Notes under the pieces: generated by a model
Databases searched by the model: none
Seen by the model: the letters and a program-made list of their open reading frames with translations, nothing else
Told to the model about the DNA's origin: nothing
Part shown: one piece after another, positions 51,580 to 59,959 of the stretch
Numbering within the stretch: position 1 is the first letter of the stretch
Layout: the number at the start of each line of letters is the position of its first letter
NCBI GenBank assembly: GCA_016713425.1
Contig: JADJPE010000005.1
Coordinates: forward strand, 6,864,001 to 6,928,000
Direction of reading: 5' to 3'
DNA length: 64,000 nt
From: Deltaproteobacteria bacterium
GTDB lineage: Bacteria > Myxococcota > Kuafuiibacteriia > Kuafuiibacteriales > Kuafuiibacteriaceae
Program-made: the position numbers and the translations under genes

Positions 51580-54297
51580 CTAGTTTCGCGGCTCCACGAT
51601 GCGCACCGAGAGCGGCGACATCTCAAACGAGGTGCCCTCATCACCGCTCACGAGGTCGACGCCCTCGATCGCGAAAGGAAGCGCGCTCGTCGCGCTTCGA
51701 TTCATCGCCACGAAAACGACGGGAACACTGAGCGCTTTGTTCTCGAGACGGAACACGTACAGGTCGTTCGCGACGACCTCCTCGCTGAGCGTCGTCGCCG
51801 GGTCGGTGAAGATCGGATGCTCGTGACGAATGCGGATTAGGCTCTGGTAGAAGCCGAGCAAGCTACCGGGCACGCCGCGCTGTTCTTCGACGGAAACGCC
51901 ATCTTCATTTTGAATGAACTTGATGGTCGGGTCGAACGGGTTGATCCCGACACACATGTCCTCCATGCCGTCACCGTGGATATCCACCTCGCGATGGCCG
52001 GCGACCTCCTGGAACGCAACCGTCTTCACCCATTCCATGGGCTCTCGAATGAACGAGTCCCCGCCGTCGTTCCGCCCGAACTTCCCGTACTCCTCGCCAT
52101 AGTAGATGACGGGCGTTCCGGGCATGGTCAGCACGGTCGCCGCCGCCAGCCGCAATCGGCCCTCGAGAACGGGGCGCGGCTCACCTTCGAACATCGACGC
52201 CGGTCGGTCGACATCGTGGTTCGAGAGGAAGCGGGCAAAGAAGTGACGAGACCGATGGCTGTTGCCGGTCGGTCGCGAGAGGTCAGAGGACAAGGCGTTC
52301 ACGTACTGGACCAGCGTCGGGGTCTCGAACGTGGCCGCCTCATAGTCCGCGCCCGTCAAGAATCGATTTAGGGCCGTGCGGTAGGTGAAGTCGAACTGGC
52401 TATCCATGTCGTCGGCAAACGCGTTGACCTTCCAGGTTCCCGTCTGGGCATCGAACGCGCTCACATCCGAGACGGCTTCGATGTTCCCCGCAACGATGCG
52501 GTTCTGGGCAGAGACATCGTCCCACCGATTTTCACCCGACAGGAGGATCGGATACTCGCCCGTCCGGAGCGTCTTCACGAAAGCGTTGAACTCCTTCCAC
52601 CAGACGTGCGTACCGTGCAGCTCGCTCGGTATGCCGTTGATCTCGTCGAATTGATCGATGTGCTTCGACGCGTCGAGGCGGAAGCCATCGACGTCAAAGT
52701 TCTCGACCCAGAAGCGCGTCACCTCCTTCATCATGCTTCGAACGGCCGGATTGCGAAGGTTCAGCTCTGGCGTGCCGCTCCAGAAAATCTTGTGATAGCA
52801 GCGGTAGTCGCCTCCCATCGCCCGACAGTGCCAAAGTCGGTCGCCCGGGCTCCACGGGTGAATGCCTTCGAACATGTTCGTGTAGTCGTCGGCCCAGACG
52901 AACCAGTCCGCATACTTCGCGTGCTCGGGGTCGTCGGGGTCGAGCCCAGAGACGAACCACGGTGTCGTGTTCGACGTATGGTTCTGCACGAAATCGAGGA
53001 TGAGATTGATCCGCGTGCAGCCCGGAATGGTCGACCCGTCCTCGCTCAAGCAGTGCGCCGCCTGCATCAAGTCTTTGAAGTCCTTCTGGTTTCCGTAGGC
53101 GGGGTCAATGTCGAAGTAGTCCAGCGTATCGTAGTTGTGGAAGCTCGTCGCTTTGAAGATGGGCGTGATCCACAGAGCGTTGATGCCGAGCTCGCGCAGG
53201 TAGCCGAGCTTGTTTCGCAAGCCGACGAGGTCACCAATGCCGTCCTTCTCGGACACGTCGATCCCGCTGCTCGTGCTGCTGCTACCGCCGCCGCCCGTCG
53301 CCGCGGTCGACGTCTTCGCTCGACCGCCGTCGGCGAAGGTCCGCACCATGAGTTGATAGAAGACCGAGCGCCGCGCCCACTCTGCATTCGTCGACGGAAT
53401 CGTGTAGGCCACAGGACGAAGCGAGAGATCCGGCGTCACATCGGTCTTGTCCGCGAGCGCCGTTGCGATGGCGAACCCAAACGTCTTGCCCTCCCAGTCC
53501 GCCGCAATCTCTTTCAGGTCGACGACGAGCCCGTTCTTGTTGACCTCCGAGCTGGCGTCATAGGCAAACGCACGAAGATCACTCTTGTCAGACGAAGACC
53601 ACACCGAGACCGTCCCGGTGGATCGCGGGTTCACGCGAAACATGAAGCGAACTCGGCCGTCACCGAGATCGATGAAGTCGCCGGGCGATCGGACATGGTA
53701 CGGCTCGGCATCCAGAGCGTCGGCCAGCGCTGCCGGGTCAAACGAAACGGGCCGTCCTTGAGCGATCCAACACTCGCGCACCCCGACCAGCGTCGGATGC
53801 GGCACCGCGCGATCGAAAAAGACCTCGGTCTCGACGTCCTTGATCGGATCTTGCCCGCCAGCCGGAAAGAGCGCGGGGAAGAACATCAGACTCGACTCCG
53901 GATGCTGGATCTCGATGTCGACGTACCCACGGCCCGCGCTCGTCGGAACGAAGTGCGGCCCCTTCGCCCATTCGGCGCCTTGATCGACGGCCGAACCGAA
54001 GTAGTGAAGGCTCCAATCCCCCACATTCTGGCCTTCTCCGGGACGATAGTGGATGCGAAGAATGTTCGGCTCGGCTGCGACCGCGCCATCGCGGCCGTCA
54101 CCCCCGCCCCCATCGGCGCCCGCGGCGACCGAAGCGTCCTGGACGTCGATTCCGGCCCCCGCATCCGCACCGACGGCGGCATCGACATCCGCACGTGACA
54201 CTTCGGAATCACCGCACCCCACCGAAAACGAAACCAAGGCACTCGCGATGAGCGAAACGCTCACCGTCGCTGTACGCGACCTGTATGTTCTCACCAT
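51580..54297 (-). CDS. GH13 alpha-amylase-family lipoprotein with pullulanase-type carbohydrate-binding domain
   Basis: AGGAGG lies 6 nt before the ATG at 54297. The 905-aa protein has a signal sequence and lipobox (SFSVGC, then GDSEV), an Ala/Asp/Gly-rich linker (to about 75), and a CBM41/PUD-like domain near 80-185 (ILRIHYRPGEGQNVGDWSLH). The GH13 barrel follows: DFVQNHTSN, nucleophile Asp at about 542 in GFRLDASKH, acid/base Glu at about 589 in LLSGENRW, and transition-state Asp at about 695 in LSNHD. It probably degrades alpha-glucan at the cell surface. A Thr/Ser/Gly insert (STAATGGGGSSSTSSG) breaks the barrel near its start. It is divergent from the M23 peptidase. Confidence 0.93.
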   Translation of the reverse strand: MVRTYRSRTATVSVSLIASALVSFSVGCGDSEVSRADVDAAVGADAGAGIDVQDASVAAGADGGGGDGRDGAVAAEPNILRIHYRPGEGQNVGDWSLHYFGSAVDQGAEWAKGPHFVPTSAGRGYVDIEIQHPESSLMFFPALFPAGGQDPIKDVETEVFFDRAVPHPTLVGVRECWIAQGRPVSFDPAALADALDAEPYHVRSPGDFIDLGDGRVRFMFRVNPRSTGTVSVWSSSDKSDLRAFAYDASSEVNKNGLVVDLKEIAADWEGKTFGFAIATALADKTDVTPDLSLRPVAYTIPSTNAEWARRSVFYQLMVRTFADGGRAKTSTAATGGGGSSSTSSGIDVSEKDGIGDLVGLRNKLGYLRELGINALWITPIFKATSFHNYDTLDYFDIDPAYGNQKDFKDLMQAAHCLSEDGSTIPGCTRINLILDFVQNHTSNTTPWFVSGLDPDDPEHAKYADWFVWADDYTNMFEGIHPWSPGDRLWHCRAMGGDYRCYHKIFWSGTPELNLRNPAVRSMMKEVTRFWVENFDVDGFRLDASKHIDQFDEINGIPSELHGTHVWWKEFNAFVKTLRTGEYPILLSGENRWDDVSAQNRIVAGNIEAVSDVSAFDAQTGTWKVNAFADDMDSQFDFTYRTALNRFLTGADYEAATFETPTLVQYVNALSSDLSRPTGNSHRSRHFFARFLSNHDVDRPASMFEGEPRPVLEGRLRLAAATVLTMPGTPVIYYGEEYGKFGRNDGGDSFIREPMEWVKTVAFQEVAGHREVDIHGDGMEDMCVGINPFDPTIKFIQNEDGVSVEEQRGVPGSLLGFYQSLIRIRHEHPIFTDPATTLSEEVVANDLYVFRLENKALSVPVVFVAMNRSATSALPFAIEGVDLVSGDEGTSFEMSPLSVRIVEPRN

Positions 54298-54423
54298 TGA
54301 TGCCCTCCTAAACCCGGCTTCGAGCTACGACTTGGCGAGCCAGGAGGCAACGAACAACTGACGCGAGGCGCACCCTGTGTCTCGATGTCCGACATCGCAG
54401 TCTGCGTATACTCGCTCTCATCG

Positions 54424-55635
54424 ATGAACACGGGCACCACGGTCCGGTCGTCGCGCCCGTTGCCGCGACCATCGTCGGGACCATCGTCGCGACCATCGTC
54501 GCGGCCTGGGCGGGCAAGGGGCCAGCAGAGGCGTCTTCTGGCCAGGCCAGAGGTGGCGGCGCTATGTCTTGGGCTTTCGACCGCATGCGCAACCCAGCGG
54601 GCCACAACCTGGGAAGACGACGCGAAGGAAGGGATCTCAACCCGTCGAAGCCGAACCAGGTCGAGTGCCCTCGAGGCGGGATCCGGCCAGGCGACATCGG
54701 TGGGTGCTCCTGGCCCATGGCGGCGCGTTCCGCCGGGGACGACCGACGAACATGCGCCCACGCCTGCCGAGCTGGTGGAGATGATCTCGAACTTTCGCAT
54801 CCAGCGCGCCTCGTTCGCGGGATCGGAGTCGACGCCCATCGATCCGCGAAAGCCAGCCTGGCCAACCTCGATCAAGAAGCTCTGGGCCAAGACGCTGCAT
54901 GCCCTCGCGCGCGGCCTCGCCACCGAAGCCGTTCCGCGGCCCGTGTTGCTGCAAGCGCGGGTCGCAGTCGAGGTTGAGCTCGAGGACACCGAGGCACGCT
55001 TTGGTCCCGCGCCGCCCGAAGTTCGGCACCGCGTAGGTCTCGTTTACGTTCTCGTCGCCCAACACATGCGCGCTGGCGCGTCGGCGACGGGTCGGCGGAG
55101 AACGCCGCTTTCGGGGATGAACCGCGGCAAGGTTGCACTCGAGTGGCCGGTCACCCCGGTCATTCTGACGAGCCCCTTCGGGCGTAGGCGCGACCCGATC
55201 GCGACAACGAATCGCCTCGGGTTCCATGCGGGCGTCGACCTCGGCGGGCAGCGCGGCACGCTCGTCTCTGCCGCCGCGCCTGGGCGCGTCGAGCGCGCCG
55301 GATGGCGAGGTGGCCATGGCCGGAGCGTGACGGTACGCCACACCCGCGATCTCGTCACCGTCTACTCCCATCTCGGCACGGTCTTCGTCCACGAGGGCGA
55401 CGACCTCGATCTTGGCAGCCCGATCGGACTGATGGGCAGTAGCGGACGTTCGACAGGGCCTCATCTCCACTTCGAGGTCCGGCAAGATGGTAAAGCGCTC
55501 AATCCGATGGATTTCGTCCAACGCCTCCTGCTATCGTACGCAGAGCTCGATCGAAACGGCGATGGCGATGGCGATGGCGATGGCGGCGGACGAAGATCGC
55601 AGCGCGCAGGGACATTCTCTCGATCCCCACGATGA
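54424..55635 (+). CDS. M23-family metallopeptidase, possible lipoprotein
   Basis: M23 enzymes cut peptidoglycan cross-links or act as activators. The catalytic zinc motifs are present: HAGVD at GFHAGVDLGG near residue 265 and HLH in GPHLHFEVR near 345. The N-terminus from ATG 54424 is Arg/Ser/Pro-rich before a hydrophobic stretch ending STAC, which may be a lipobox; the start is uncertain (54385 is the longest). A region near 140-230 looks helical. The tail is DGDGDGDG, encoded by a 6-bp repeat that it shares with an overlapping downstream frame. Confidence 0.85.
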   Translation: MNTGTTVRSSRPLPRPSSGPSSRPSSRPGRARGQQRRLLARPEVAALCLGLSTACATQRATTWEDDAKEGISTRRSRTRSSALEAGSGQATSVGAPGPWRRVPPGTTDEHAPTPAELVEMISNFRIQRASFAGSESTPIDPRKPAWPTSIKKLWAKTLHALARGLATEAVPRPVLLQARVAVEVELEDTEARFGPAPPEVRHRVGLVYVLVAQHMRAGASATGRRRTPLSGMNRGKVALEWPVTPVILTSPFGRRRDPIATTNRLGFHAGVDLGGQRGTLVSAAAPGRVERAGWRGGHGRSVTVRHTRDLVTVYSHLGTVFVHEGDDLDLGSPIGLMGSSGRSTGPHLHFEVRQDGKALNPMDFVQRLLLSYAELDRNGDGDGDGDGGGRRSQRAGTFSRSPR

Positions 55636-56035
55636 GCCCAACGAGAGCCCCTACGATCGCCTCCTCGAGCACGCAGACGAGCGCATCCTCGGCCCCGAAG
55701 CCAACGAGGCGATGTGGCAGAGGCGATCAGAGCTCGAAGCATCATTCGGACGCTGCGTTGGATACGAGATCTGGATCGACCCGCACGTCCCGTGGCCGAC
55801 GTTTCTTGAGTCGACGCTGGCTCGAATGCGCGAGCACTTCCAAGCGAAGCGATTGCCCGTTCTCGGGGACGCCAGCGTCCAGCTCTACATTTGGCGAGAT
55901 GAATTCGCCTACCGCTTCTCGGCCCAATCATTCTTCAAAGCGATCTCCACCATCGAAGACACGGATCTGAGATCTCTGGAGCAGCGCATCGGTCTCCTCC
56001 GACCCCCGGAAGGCGGCGACGGCGAGACGCGTTGA
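55562..56035 (+). CDS. Uncharacterised acidic protein, 157 aa, overlapping the M23 gene
   Basis: The likely ATGs (55562, 55568, 55574, 55580) lie in a GATGGC repeat, giving MAMAMAMA in this frame. The rest is soluble and helical: YDRLLEHADERILGPEANEAM, CVGYEIWIDPHVPWPTF, REHFQAKRLPVLGDAS. No family is recognised, but the codon pattern and composition resemble a real gene. It overlaps the last 74 bp of the M23 gene and may be coupled to it. Confidence 0.6.
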   Translation: MAMAMAMAADEDRSAQGHSLDPHDEPNESPYDRLLEHADERILGPEANEAMWQRRSELEASFGRCVGYEIWIDPHVPWPTFLESTLARMREHFQAKRLPVLGDASVQLYIWRDEFAYRFSAQSFFKAISTIEDTDLRSLEQRIGLLRPPEGGDGETR

Positions 56036-56109
56036 GCGGAGGCCGAACCCACGAACCGAAGCGAGTTTGGGCGAAGGCCGCGCGCGAGAAGATGAAGGGT
56101 GTTCCGCGT

Positions 56110-56193
56110 CAGAGTCGTCCCGCGAAAAGTCAGAGTCGTCCCGCGAAAAGTCAGAGTCGTCCCGCGAGAAGTCAGAGCCGGCGCGCGAGAAGA
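56110..56193 (+). repeat. 21-bp tandem repeat, four copies
   Basis: The unit is CAGAGTCGTCCCGCGAAAAG plus T; copies 1-2 are perfect, copy 3 differs by one base and copy 4 is diverged. The stop codon of the minus-strand O-methyltransferase lies inside the repeat, so its expansion could change that protein's end. Confidence 0.95.
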
Positions 56194-56831
56194 ACGCCCT
56201 GGCGAAGCGGAAAGGCGACGGACTCGAACTGAGGATCGGCGGCGACCATCCGGTTCAAGGTGTCGACCCCAGCCCGATGGTCGTTGGCCTCATCATCGAT
56301 CCACCAAGACCCCGCGCCCAAGACGTTGTCGACCACGACGATGCCCGAGGGTGCGACTAGACGTCGAACGGCGTTCCAGTACGAGGGATACTCGCGCTTG
56401 TCGGCGTCGATGAAGACGAAATCGATCGACTCGGGCCCAAACACGTCGGCCAAACGAGGCAGCACTTCGAGCGCGGATCCCTGGACCACGTCGATTCGGT
56501 CGGAGACACCGGCGCGCTCGAACTGAGCCTGGGCAAATTCGGCGTGAGCCGCCACGGCTTCGATCGTCGTGAGTTTGCCGTCGCTGGCCAGAGCCCTCGC
56601 GATCCATATGGCCGAATAGCCGCCCAGCGTGCCGATTTCGAGCGCTCTTCGGGCACCCGTGGTACGCGTCAGCAATGCGAGCAGTCGCCCAACGTCGGCT
56701 GAGACCGCAATGTCCGGGAGGCCGGCCCGGACCGCGTCCGCCATCAGCCCGGCGAGATGCTCGTCCTGATGGCCGAAGACTTCGGTCAAGTAATGGCTGG
56801 TGTACCGCCAGCGGTCGCCACTCATCTCCAT
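56172..56831 (-). CDS. O-methyltransferase, caffeoyl-CoA/catechol type (family 3)
   Basis: AAGGAG lies 6 nt upstream of the ATG at 56831. The 219-aa protein has SAM motif I LEIGTLGGYSAIW, the metal-site stretch FVFIDADKREYPSYWN, and VVVDNVLGAGSW, all typical of cation-dependent catechol O-methyltransferases. The substrate could be a small phenol or tRNA (the TrmR-like branch is related). It converges with the unknown gene at 55562 across a 21-bp repeat. Confidence 0.93.
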   Translation of the reverse strand: MEMSGDRWRYTSHYLTEVFGHQDEHLAGLMADAVRAGLPDIAVSADVGRLLALLTRTTGARRALEIGTLGGYSAIWIARALASDGKLTTIEAVAAHAEFAQAQFERAGVSDRIDVVQGSALEVLPRLADVFGPESIDFVFIDADKREYPSYWNAVRRLVAPSGIVVVDNVLGAGSWWIDDEANDHRAGVDTLNRMVAADPQFESVAFPLRQGVLLARRL

Positions 56832-57021
56832 CGTGCGCTCCTTGCGTCTGGCCGGATCAGACGCGGCCTGACCCTAGCAGTTCTCGCTCGCGCATGCCGC
56901 CCGACACGGCAAAGCGGGACCCTCAATCAGACTGGTCCTCCCACAGGGTGGCATATTCTCTGCTGAGATGTTGGCCCGACGCGGCCTCGGTTTGCACGGT
57001 TGGCCGCCCCAACGATTACGC

Positions 57022-57738
57022 ATGAGTCGATCCAACCCCAGATGCTGGCCACCGCGCGGCCCCTTCACCCTCGGCCGAGCCCTTGCGTTAACCCTATCGT
57101 TGGCTGCGGGATCGCTCGTGTCCGTCGAGGGTGCTCGCATCGGGCGTGCCTGGCTCGCACGTGCCGAAGCCAGCGACCAGCCGAGAACGCAGTGGGTCCT
57201 GTCGGATGCAGCGATGTCGGCGAGCGCGCGCCCGCGCCCGGTCCGGGCCTCGACGGCCCGGGCCTCCGCCCATCCAACATCCTCAACGCCAACATCCTCA
57301 ACGCCAACATCCTCAACGCCAACATCCTCGACGCCCACGTCCTCTACGCCCACGTCCGCTCTGCAAACCCGGTCGGCGGAGAAGGCGGAGAAGGGCTGGG
57401 CGAAGATCGAGCGACGGACCCGCAACGAAGTCGAAGGATGGTGCGCAGCCAAGCTCGGCGAGACGGCCGTTCCACAGCTTCCGGTGGTCTTCGAAGCGGC
57501 AACCGGATGGCCCGCGTTCGGGGGCCGCCTGACGGCCGTCGAACGCCAGGACGTCGTCGAAGCCCTGCGATCGACCGAGCCGGGCGGGGCCTCTTCGGTC
57601 GACGGGACGGCGTTCGGCTGGCGTTATTCGCTGCCACGGCCAGGAACCTACGTCTTCTTCTGCAACGACGAGCGGATCGGCGAGGCCTCGCTCCCTGCCC
57701 CCGAGCCATGGGCGGCCGCCATCGTGTCCACCCGGTAG
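57022..57738 (+). CDS. Predicted exported protein with TPTSS repeats
   Basis: From ATG 57022 the 238-aa protein has a basic start (MSRSNPRCWPPR) and a hydrophobic stretch (LGRALALTLSLAAGSLVSVEG). Residues about 85-112 are five STPTS units encoded by 15-bp repeats (57276-57350). The C-terminal 110 residues look folded (WAKIERRTRNEVEGWCAAKLG, GRLTAVERQDVVEAL, PGTYVFFCNDERIG). No family is recognised. Confidence 0.6.
   Translation: MSRSNPRCWPPRGPFTLGRALALTLSLAAGSLVSVEGARIGRAWLARAEASDQPRTQWVLSDAAMSASARPRPVRASTARASAHPTSSTPTSSTPTSSTPTSSTPTSSTPTSALQTRSAEKAEKGWAKIERRTRNEVEGWCAAKLGETAVPQLPVVFEAATGWPAFGGRLTAVERQDVVEALRSTEPGGASSVDGTAFGWRYSLPRPGTYVFFCNDERIGEASLPAPEPWAAAIVSTR
57276..57350 (+). repeat. 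15-bp in-frame tandem repeat inside an exported protein gene
   Basis: Five copies of AACATCCTCAACGCC-like units (three perfect, two diverged) encode repeated SSTPT residues. The length keeps reading phase. Confidence 0.95.
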
Positions 57739-57754
57739 CCCGACGGTCGACAAG

Positions 57755-57828
57755 ACCCTCGACGTCAATGGAACCCTCGACGTCAATGGAACTCTCGACG
57801 TCGATGAGACCCTAGACGTCGAATGAGA
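57755..57828 (+). repeat. 18-bp tandem repeat, about four copies
   Basis: The unit ACCCTCGACGTCAATGGA occurs twice perfectly and twice with changes, just after the exported protein gene. Confidence 0.92.
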
Positions 57829-57890
57829 CCGTCGACAAAGCGGCGGTTGTTGCTGACGAACGCGACGTTCCAGGGGCAGTGTAGCCGGCC

Positions 57891-59510
57891 GTGGAGCAGC
57901 GATGTCGCCTCGAGCTCTTCCGGGCTCACGATGAAGGCCTTGAGCCCAGCGATCTCACCTCGGCCGTGGCCGACGTCCTGGGCGTAGCGCCTTCGGCGAT
58001 CCAATCGATTGAGCTCGTGCGCAAGGCACTCGACGCCCGACGTCGACTGAAGAAGCCAACTTGGCAGCTCACGCTGGACGCCCACATCCGAGGCGCGATC
58101 CCTCGGCGCGCGCAGGACCGATTCCGCCCTGCCCCTTCGTCGCCGCCGGCTCCAGCGCTCGAATCTCCGGACGTGAAGACCACTCGCCGAACAGCCCCGG
58201 TGGTCGTCGTCGGCGCCGGGCCGGCCGGATTGTTTGCTGCGTGGTGGCTGGCCAAACATGGGGCCAAAGTCGTTTTGATCGAGCGCGGCAAGCCGGTCGA
58301 GCGACGCGCGCGCGACTTCGGGCAACTTCGCGGACGCGGACTCTTGGATCCGGAATCGAATCTGTGCTTCGGCGAAGGCGGTGCCGGCACGTACAGCGAT
58401 GGAAAGCTTACCACCCGAAAGAACGATCCGCTCGTGCGCGAAGTGCTTGCGCGCTTGGTCGAGATGGGCGCCCCTTCTCGCATCCTCGTCGACGCCAAAC
58501 CTCACATCGGCACGAACTTGTTGTTCGGCGTCATCAAGAACATGCGCCGCCAACTGCTCGAGCTCGGAGTCACGATTCACTTCGAGGCGCGGATGAACCG
58601 AATTTCGACGGAAGGCGGGCGCATCGTGGGCGTGGATGTGCAGTCGATCGGACAGCTCGACGCCGCCAAAGTCGTGCTCGCCATCGGGCACTCGGCGCGC
58701 GACACTTTCGAGGGTCTCTTGGCCGAGGGCGTCCCGATGGAGGCAAAATCCTTCGCCGTCGGCGTGCGCGCCGAACACCCGCAGGCCTTGATCGACGCGG
58801 CCCAATACCATCTCGGGAAAGCGCCGCGTCCGTCGACGCTGCCCCCCGCCGACTACCGACTCACCCACCAGGTGGGGCAACGCGGCGTCTATTCGTTCTG
58901 CATGTGCCCGGGCGGCATGGTCGTACCGACCGCCACCGAGCCGGGGCTGATGGTGGTCAACGGCATGTCTTCGGCCCGTCGCTCGACGCCCTTCGCGAAC
59001 TCAGGCGTCGTCGTACAAGTCGACCCGACCGACATGGCCGCGCTCGGATGCGGCGAGGGTCCGCTGGCCGGCGTCGCGTTTCAAAGGATGCTGGAGCGTC
59101 GAACCTTCGAGGCCGGCCAAGGTGGGTATCGTGCACCTGCGATGCGAGCGAGCGACCTCGTGCGGGGCCAAGCCAGCGGACAGCTCGCGCACTCCCACTT
59201 CCGCCCCGGACTCGTGCCCTGCGACCTGGCGGACGTCCTACCGCCGCTCATCCATCAGCCGCTCGTCGAGGCCATCCGCCGATTCGATCGCATCATCCCA
59301 GGTTATGGCTCAGGTGAGGGCAACCTGATGGCGGTCGAGTCACGCACGTCCTCACCCATTCGTATTCCGCGGGAGCCGACGTCGTTCGAGGTGCCAGGCT
59401 TTCGGGGACTCTTCGTCTCCGGCGAAGGACCGGGTTACGCGGGCGGCATCATGAGTGCCGCCATCGACGGCCTTCGCGTCGCGCACCATGTCCTTTGCAG
59501 CCTACGCTGA
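57891..59510 (+). CDS. FAD-dependent oxidoreductase (NAD(FAD)-utilising dehydrogenase)
   Basis: The 539-aa protein has a small N-terminal domain (1-90), then VVVVGAGPAGLFAAWWLA (FAD motif), LIERGKPVERRARD, and NLCFGEGGAGTYSDGKL, a signature of the COG2509-type family. SFAVGVRAEHPQ and the C-terminal SGEGPGYAGGIMSAA close the FAD site. The role of this family is not established; a redox step on an unknown substrate is likely. GTG 57891 is the start. A ferredoxin gene lies convergent 23 bp downstream. Confidence 0.9.
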   Translation: MEQRCRLELFRAHDEGLEPSDLTSAVADVLGVAPSAIQSIELVRKALDARRRLKKPTWQLTLDAHIRGAIPRRAQDRFRPAPSSPPAPALESPDVKTTRRTAPVVVVGAGPAGLFAAWWLAKHGAKVVLIERGKPVERRARDFGQLRGRGLLDPESNLCFGEGGAGTYSDGKLTTRKNDPLVREVLARLVEMGAPSRILVDAKPHIGTNLLFGVIKNMRRQLLELGVTIHFEARMNRISTEGGRIVGVDVQSIGQLDAAKVVLAIGHSARDTFEGLLAEGVPMEAKSFAVGVRAEHPQALIDAAQYHLGKAPRPSTLPPADYRLTHQVGQRGVYSFCMCPGGMVVPTATEPGLMVVNGMSSARRSTPFANSGVVVQVDPTDMAALGCGEGPLAGVAFQRMLERRTFEAGQGGYRAPAMRASDLVRGQASGQLAHSHFRPGLVPCDLADVLPPLIHQPLVEAIRRFDRIIPGYGSGEGNLMAVESRTSSPIRIPREPTSFEVPGFRGLFVSGEGPGYAGGIMSAAIDGLRVAHHVLCSLR

Positions 59511-59533
59511 GCCAGGCCTCGGGCCGGGGCCGC

Positions 59534-59929
59534 TCAGTGCGCGCGAGGGAGGAACAGGAATTCACCCGTTGTTTCGAGATGGCGACGAATGTCTGGATTC
59601 TCGTCGAGGTACGCTTTGAGGCTCTCCTCGGTGATCTCGATCGTGAGGTCGCCCGCGCCGACCTCAGCCTGGCAGCCAAGCCGCGAGTTCAGTCGCACAT
59701 CGAAGGCGCGATCCAGACGGTCACATTCCTTGTCGGACATCTCTTCGAGGTCCTCGAAACCGGCCGCCACATAGACGTGGCACGTCGAGCAACCACACAC
59801 GCCGCCGCAGTTCGAACCCACGGGGACGCCGTGGCGATGCGCAACATCGAGGATGCTCTCACCGACTTCGGCTTGGCAGGATAGATCTTGCCCCATCAAT
59901 CGATTGCGTTTGAAGACCACGGTTGGCAT
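59534..59929 (-). CDS. fdx: ISC-type [2Fe-2S] ferredoxin
   Basis: The 131-aa protein has the adrenodoxin-type ligand set: Cys41, Cys47, Cys50 (C-x5-C-x2-C, in CGGVCGCSTCHVYV) and Cys86 (LGCQAEV), with an extra Cys45. FDLEE-like EDLEEMSDKECDRLD between them is typical. It probably carries electrons for Fe-S cluster assembly or a redox enzyme. The IscA-like gene is 44 kb away. It lies 30 nt downstream of the Dus gene. Confidence 0.93.
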   Translation of the reverse strand: MPTVVFKRNRLMGQDLSCQAEVGESILDVAHRHGVPVGSNCGGVCGCSTCHVYVAAGFEDLEEMSDKECDRLDRAFDVRLNSRLGCQAEVGAGDLTIEITEESLKAYLDENPDIRRHLETTGEFLFLPRAH

Positions 59930-59959
59930 CGTTCGATTCTCTCCCTCTCATCACCCAGC

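Noticed and set aside
52606..54198. 530-aa open frame on the plus strand opposite the GH13 gene
   Set aside because: The minus-strand frame has the complete amylase catalytic set and a strong ribosome-binding site; the plus frame is Arg/Val-rich without motifs.
57783..58880. 365-aa minus-strand frame opposite the FAD enzyme
   Set aside because: The plus-strand protein has FAD motifs along its whole length, so this is a shadow.
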